The position numbers and the translations under genes are program-made. The notes beneath the pieces were generated by a model. That model did no database searches, was not told where the DNA came from, and was given only the letters and a program-made list of their open reading frames with translations. Below are positions 6,033 through 6,897 of a stretch of 6,897 nucleotides of DNA, in pieces (position 1 is the first letter of the stretch; every line of letters begins with the position of its first letter). The DNA is from Pseudomonadota bacterium (GTDB lineage: Bacteria > Pseudomonadota > Alphaproteobacteria > Caulobacterales > Caulobacteraceae): assembly GCA_023445705.1 (NCBI GenBank), contig JAEXKM010000108.1, positions 1 through 6,897 of the forward strand, given 5' to 3'.

Positions 6033-6178
6033 AGTGTCATCCCGGAAGTCGCGAAGCGGCTGTCCGGGACCCATACGCGCTAGCGCTGGAAATCCGGGCG
6101 CGAGCCGTCGCCATGTCCTGCTGGATCGGTGCGTATGGGTCCCGGTCTTCGGCCAATAGCCGAAACCGGGATGACACT
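6033..6178. repeat. 146-bp composite palindromic element (BIME/MITE-like)
   Basis: The outer arms AGTGTCATCCCGG (6033-6045) and CCGGGATGACACT (6166-6178) are perfect 13-base inverted repeats. The inner arms at 6064-6078 and 6131-6145 (CCGGGACCCATACGC and its complement) are perfect over 15 bases. Each half also folds by itself. The left hairpin, 6041-6068, has stem CCCGGA plus AGTCGC against GCGGCT plus TCCGGG, with one bulged G. The right hairpin, 6141-6170, has stem CCCGGT plus TTCGGC against GCCGAA plus ACCGGG, with one bulged C at the mirror position. The centre contains a ten-base palindrome, GCGCTAGCGC (6077-6086). Two REP-like hairpins in opposite orientation match the layout of bacterial interspersed mosaic or miniature inverted-repeat elements. 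No open reading frame or obvious target duplication is seen. It may also end the tRNA-Lys transcript. Confidence 0.8.
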
Positions 6179-6230
6179 TGAATTAGATGCGACAACTCCG
6201 CCCCTCGCGGGAGCGTCGGCCTTTGCGTCG

Positions 6231-6257
6231 TTCGCCCTGGCGTTGAAAAGCTAGGCT
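6231..6257 (+). promoter_or_regulatory. Possible fabA promoter
   Basis: TTCGCCC (6231-6237) and GCTAGGCT (6250-6257) are separated by 12 bases. They partly resemble the Caulobacter housekeeping pattern TTGACGS-N10-14-GCTANAWC. They are the best candidate in the fabA leader, but each element has several mismatches. Transcription would start close to the inverted repeat at 6263-6288. Confidence 0.22.
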
Positions 6258-6262
6258 GTTCG

Positions 6263-6288
6263 CGCCAACCTGAGCGCTGGAGTTGGCG
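6263..6288. promoter_or_regulatory. Concentric inverted repeat in the fabA leader (candidate operator or RNA hairpin)
   Basis: The outer arms CGCCAAC (6263-6269) and GTTGGCG (6282-6288) are perfect, and the central AGCGCT (6273-6278) shares the same axis. Twenty of 26 positions are self-complementary. It lies about 50 bp before the fabA start and just after the possible promoter, a good place for a repressor site. Lipid regulators such as FabR, DesT or FadR bind dyads near fabA/fabB in gammaproteobacteria, but this sequence does not match their known sites. An RNA hairpin in the leader is the alternative. Confidence 0.4.
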
Positions 6289-6317
6289 GGGCTTCTGCCG
6301 CCCGTCTTCCGACAGCC

Positions 6318-6327
6318 AAGGAAAGGG
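6318..6327 (+). promoter_or_regulatory. Ribosome binding site deciding the fabA start
   Basis: AAGGAAAGGG lies nine bases before ATG 6337. An in-frame TTG at 6283 would add 18 residues with no FabA similarity and lies inside the inverted repeat, so it is not used. Confidence 0.75.
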
Positions 6328-6336
6328 CGCATCGCC

Positions 6337-6867
6337 ATGGCGAACCCCCACGACTTCCACACCCCGAAATCCAGTTACACCAAGGACGATCTCCTTCAGT
6401 CCGGCCTGGGCGGCTATTTCGGTCCAGGCAATGCGCAGCTCCCGGCGCCGCCGATGCTGATGATGGACCGGATCACCGAGATCACCCTCGACGGAGGCGA
6501 CTTCGGCAAGGGCCGCGTCGTCGCCGAACTCGATATCACCCCGGACCTCTGGTTCTTCGCCTGCCACTTCATCGGCGATCCCGTGATGCCGGGCTGTCTT
6601 GGCCTCGACGCCATGTGGCAGGTCATCGGCTACTGGCTCGGCTGGTCCGGATCGCCGGGCAAGGGGCGGGCCTTGGGCGTGGGCGAGGTGTCCTTCCGCG
6701 GCCACATCACTCCGCAGACCAAGCTCGTGCGCTATGACGTCAGCCTGCGTCAGGTCCGGCGGGGCAAGCTCGGCATGGGCGTCGCCAACGGCCGGTTGTT
6801 CGCCGACGACGCCTGCGTGTACACGGCCACGGACCTAAAGGTCGGCATGATCTCCTCCGGCGCCTGA
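6337..6867 (+). CDS. fabA: 3-hydroxydecanoyl-ACP dehydratase/isomerase FabA
   Basis: A 176-residue hot-dog-fold enzyme, close to the 172 residues of E. coli FabA. It dehydrates (R)-3-hydroxydecanoyl-ACP and isomerises trans-2- to cis-3-decenoyl-ACP, the branch point of unsaturated fatty acid synthesis, as a cytosolic homodimer. The active-site block is very close to E. coli, with the catalytic pair His77 (in [20 protein letters not shown]) and Asp91. Asp rather than Glu at the second position separates FabA from Fab[12 protein letters not shown] (108-118) and YTATDLKVG (162-170) are further conserved blocks. ATG 6337 follows a good ribosome binding site. In many alphaproteobacteria fabA is followed by fabB and fabI. 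Here GAAAGG followed by TTG at 6888 could begin the next gene, but only ten bases of it are inside the window. Confidence 0.98.
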   Translation: MANPHDFHTPKSSYTKDDLLQSGLGGYFGPGNAQLPAPPMLMMDRITEITLDGGDFGKGRVVAELDITPDLWFFACHFIGDPVMPGCLGLDAMWQVIGYWLGWSGSPGKGRALGVGEVSFRGHITPQTKLVRYDVSLRQVRRGKLGMGVANGRLFADDACVYTATDLKVGMISSGA

Positions 6868-6897
6868 ATCCTGAAAGGCCGAGCGCCTTGCCCAAGG

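Noticed and set aside
6037..6705. 222-codon minus-strand frame across the palindromic element and fabA
   Set aside because: It runs antisense through fabA and through a non-coding repeat, with no family resemblance.
6888..6897. Possible start (TTG) of a gene after fabA, perhaps fabB
   Set aside because: Only ten bases are present. The GAAAGG upstream is suggestive, but the product cannot be judged from three codons.

Overview
The window is a GC-rich bacterial chromosomal segment with short intergenic gaps. Its fabA-type dehydratase, DxDxDG-rich RcnB-like periplasmic protein, FMO-type flavoprotein and tRNA-Lys(CTT) with encoded CCA all suit an alphaproteobacterium. My best guess is the Caulobacter/Phenylobacterium group. 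That placement rests on overall gene style and is inference, not a marker-based assignment.

Left part (1-3163): a short regulatory region with a perfect 13-nt palindrome precedes a MerR-family regulator (149-556, +). After 86 bp comes a flavin-containing monooxygenase (643-2022, +), so the two probably form a regulator/enzyme unit. A family VIII esterase/beta-lactamase-fold serine hydrolase (2024-3163, -) converges on the monooxygenase with a single base between the two stop codons.

Middle part (3164-5631): a divergent intergenic region leads to a small secreted RcnB-like protein (3356-3778, +) with an EF-hand/thrombospondin-3-like acidic repeat. A strong intrinsic terminator follows. Its U-tract overlaps the stop codon of a 12-TM MFS transporter (3829-5142, -). 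Upstream of the transporter on the same strand is a GFA-family zinc protein (5230-5631, -), separated from it by a small hairpin with a short T-run.

Right part (5632-6897): a 250-bp spacer holds a strong hairpin and then tRNA-Lys(CTT) (5882-5957, +). The 379-bp stretch between the tRNA and fabA is mostly occupied by a 146-bp composite palindrome (6033-6178) made of two hairpins in inverted orientation, resembling a BIME or MITE. Next come a concentric inverted repeat in the fabA leader and fabA itself (6337-6867, +), the committed gene of anaerobic-type unsaturated fatty acid synthesis. The window ends 30 bases after fabA, where a further gene, perhaps fabB, may start.

Most genes look like ordinary chromosomal metabolism, detoxification and envelope functions. 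I see no convincing novel multi-gene system. The most noteworthy non-coding signals are the 146-bp palindromic element, the fabA-leader palindrome, and the palindromes around the MerR/monooxygenase pair.
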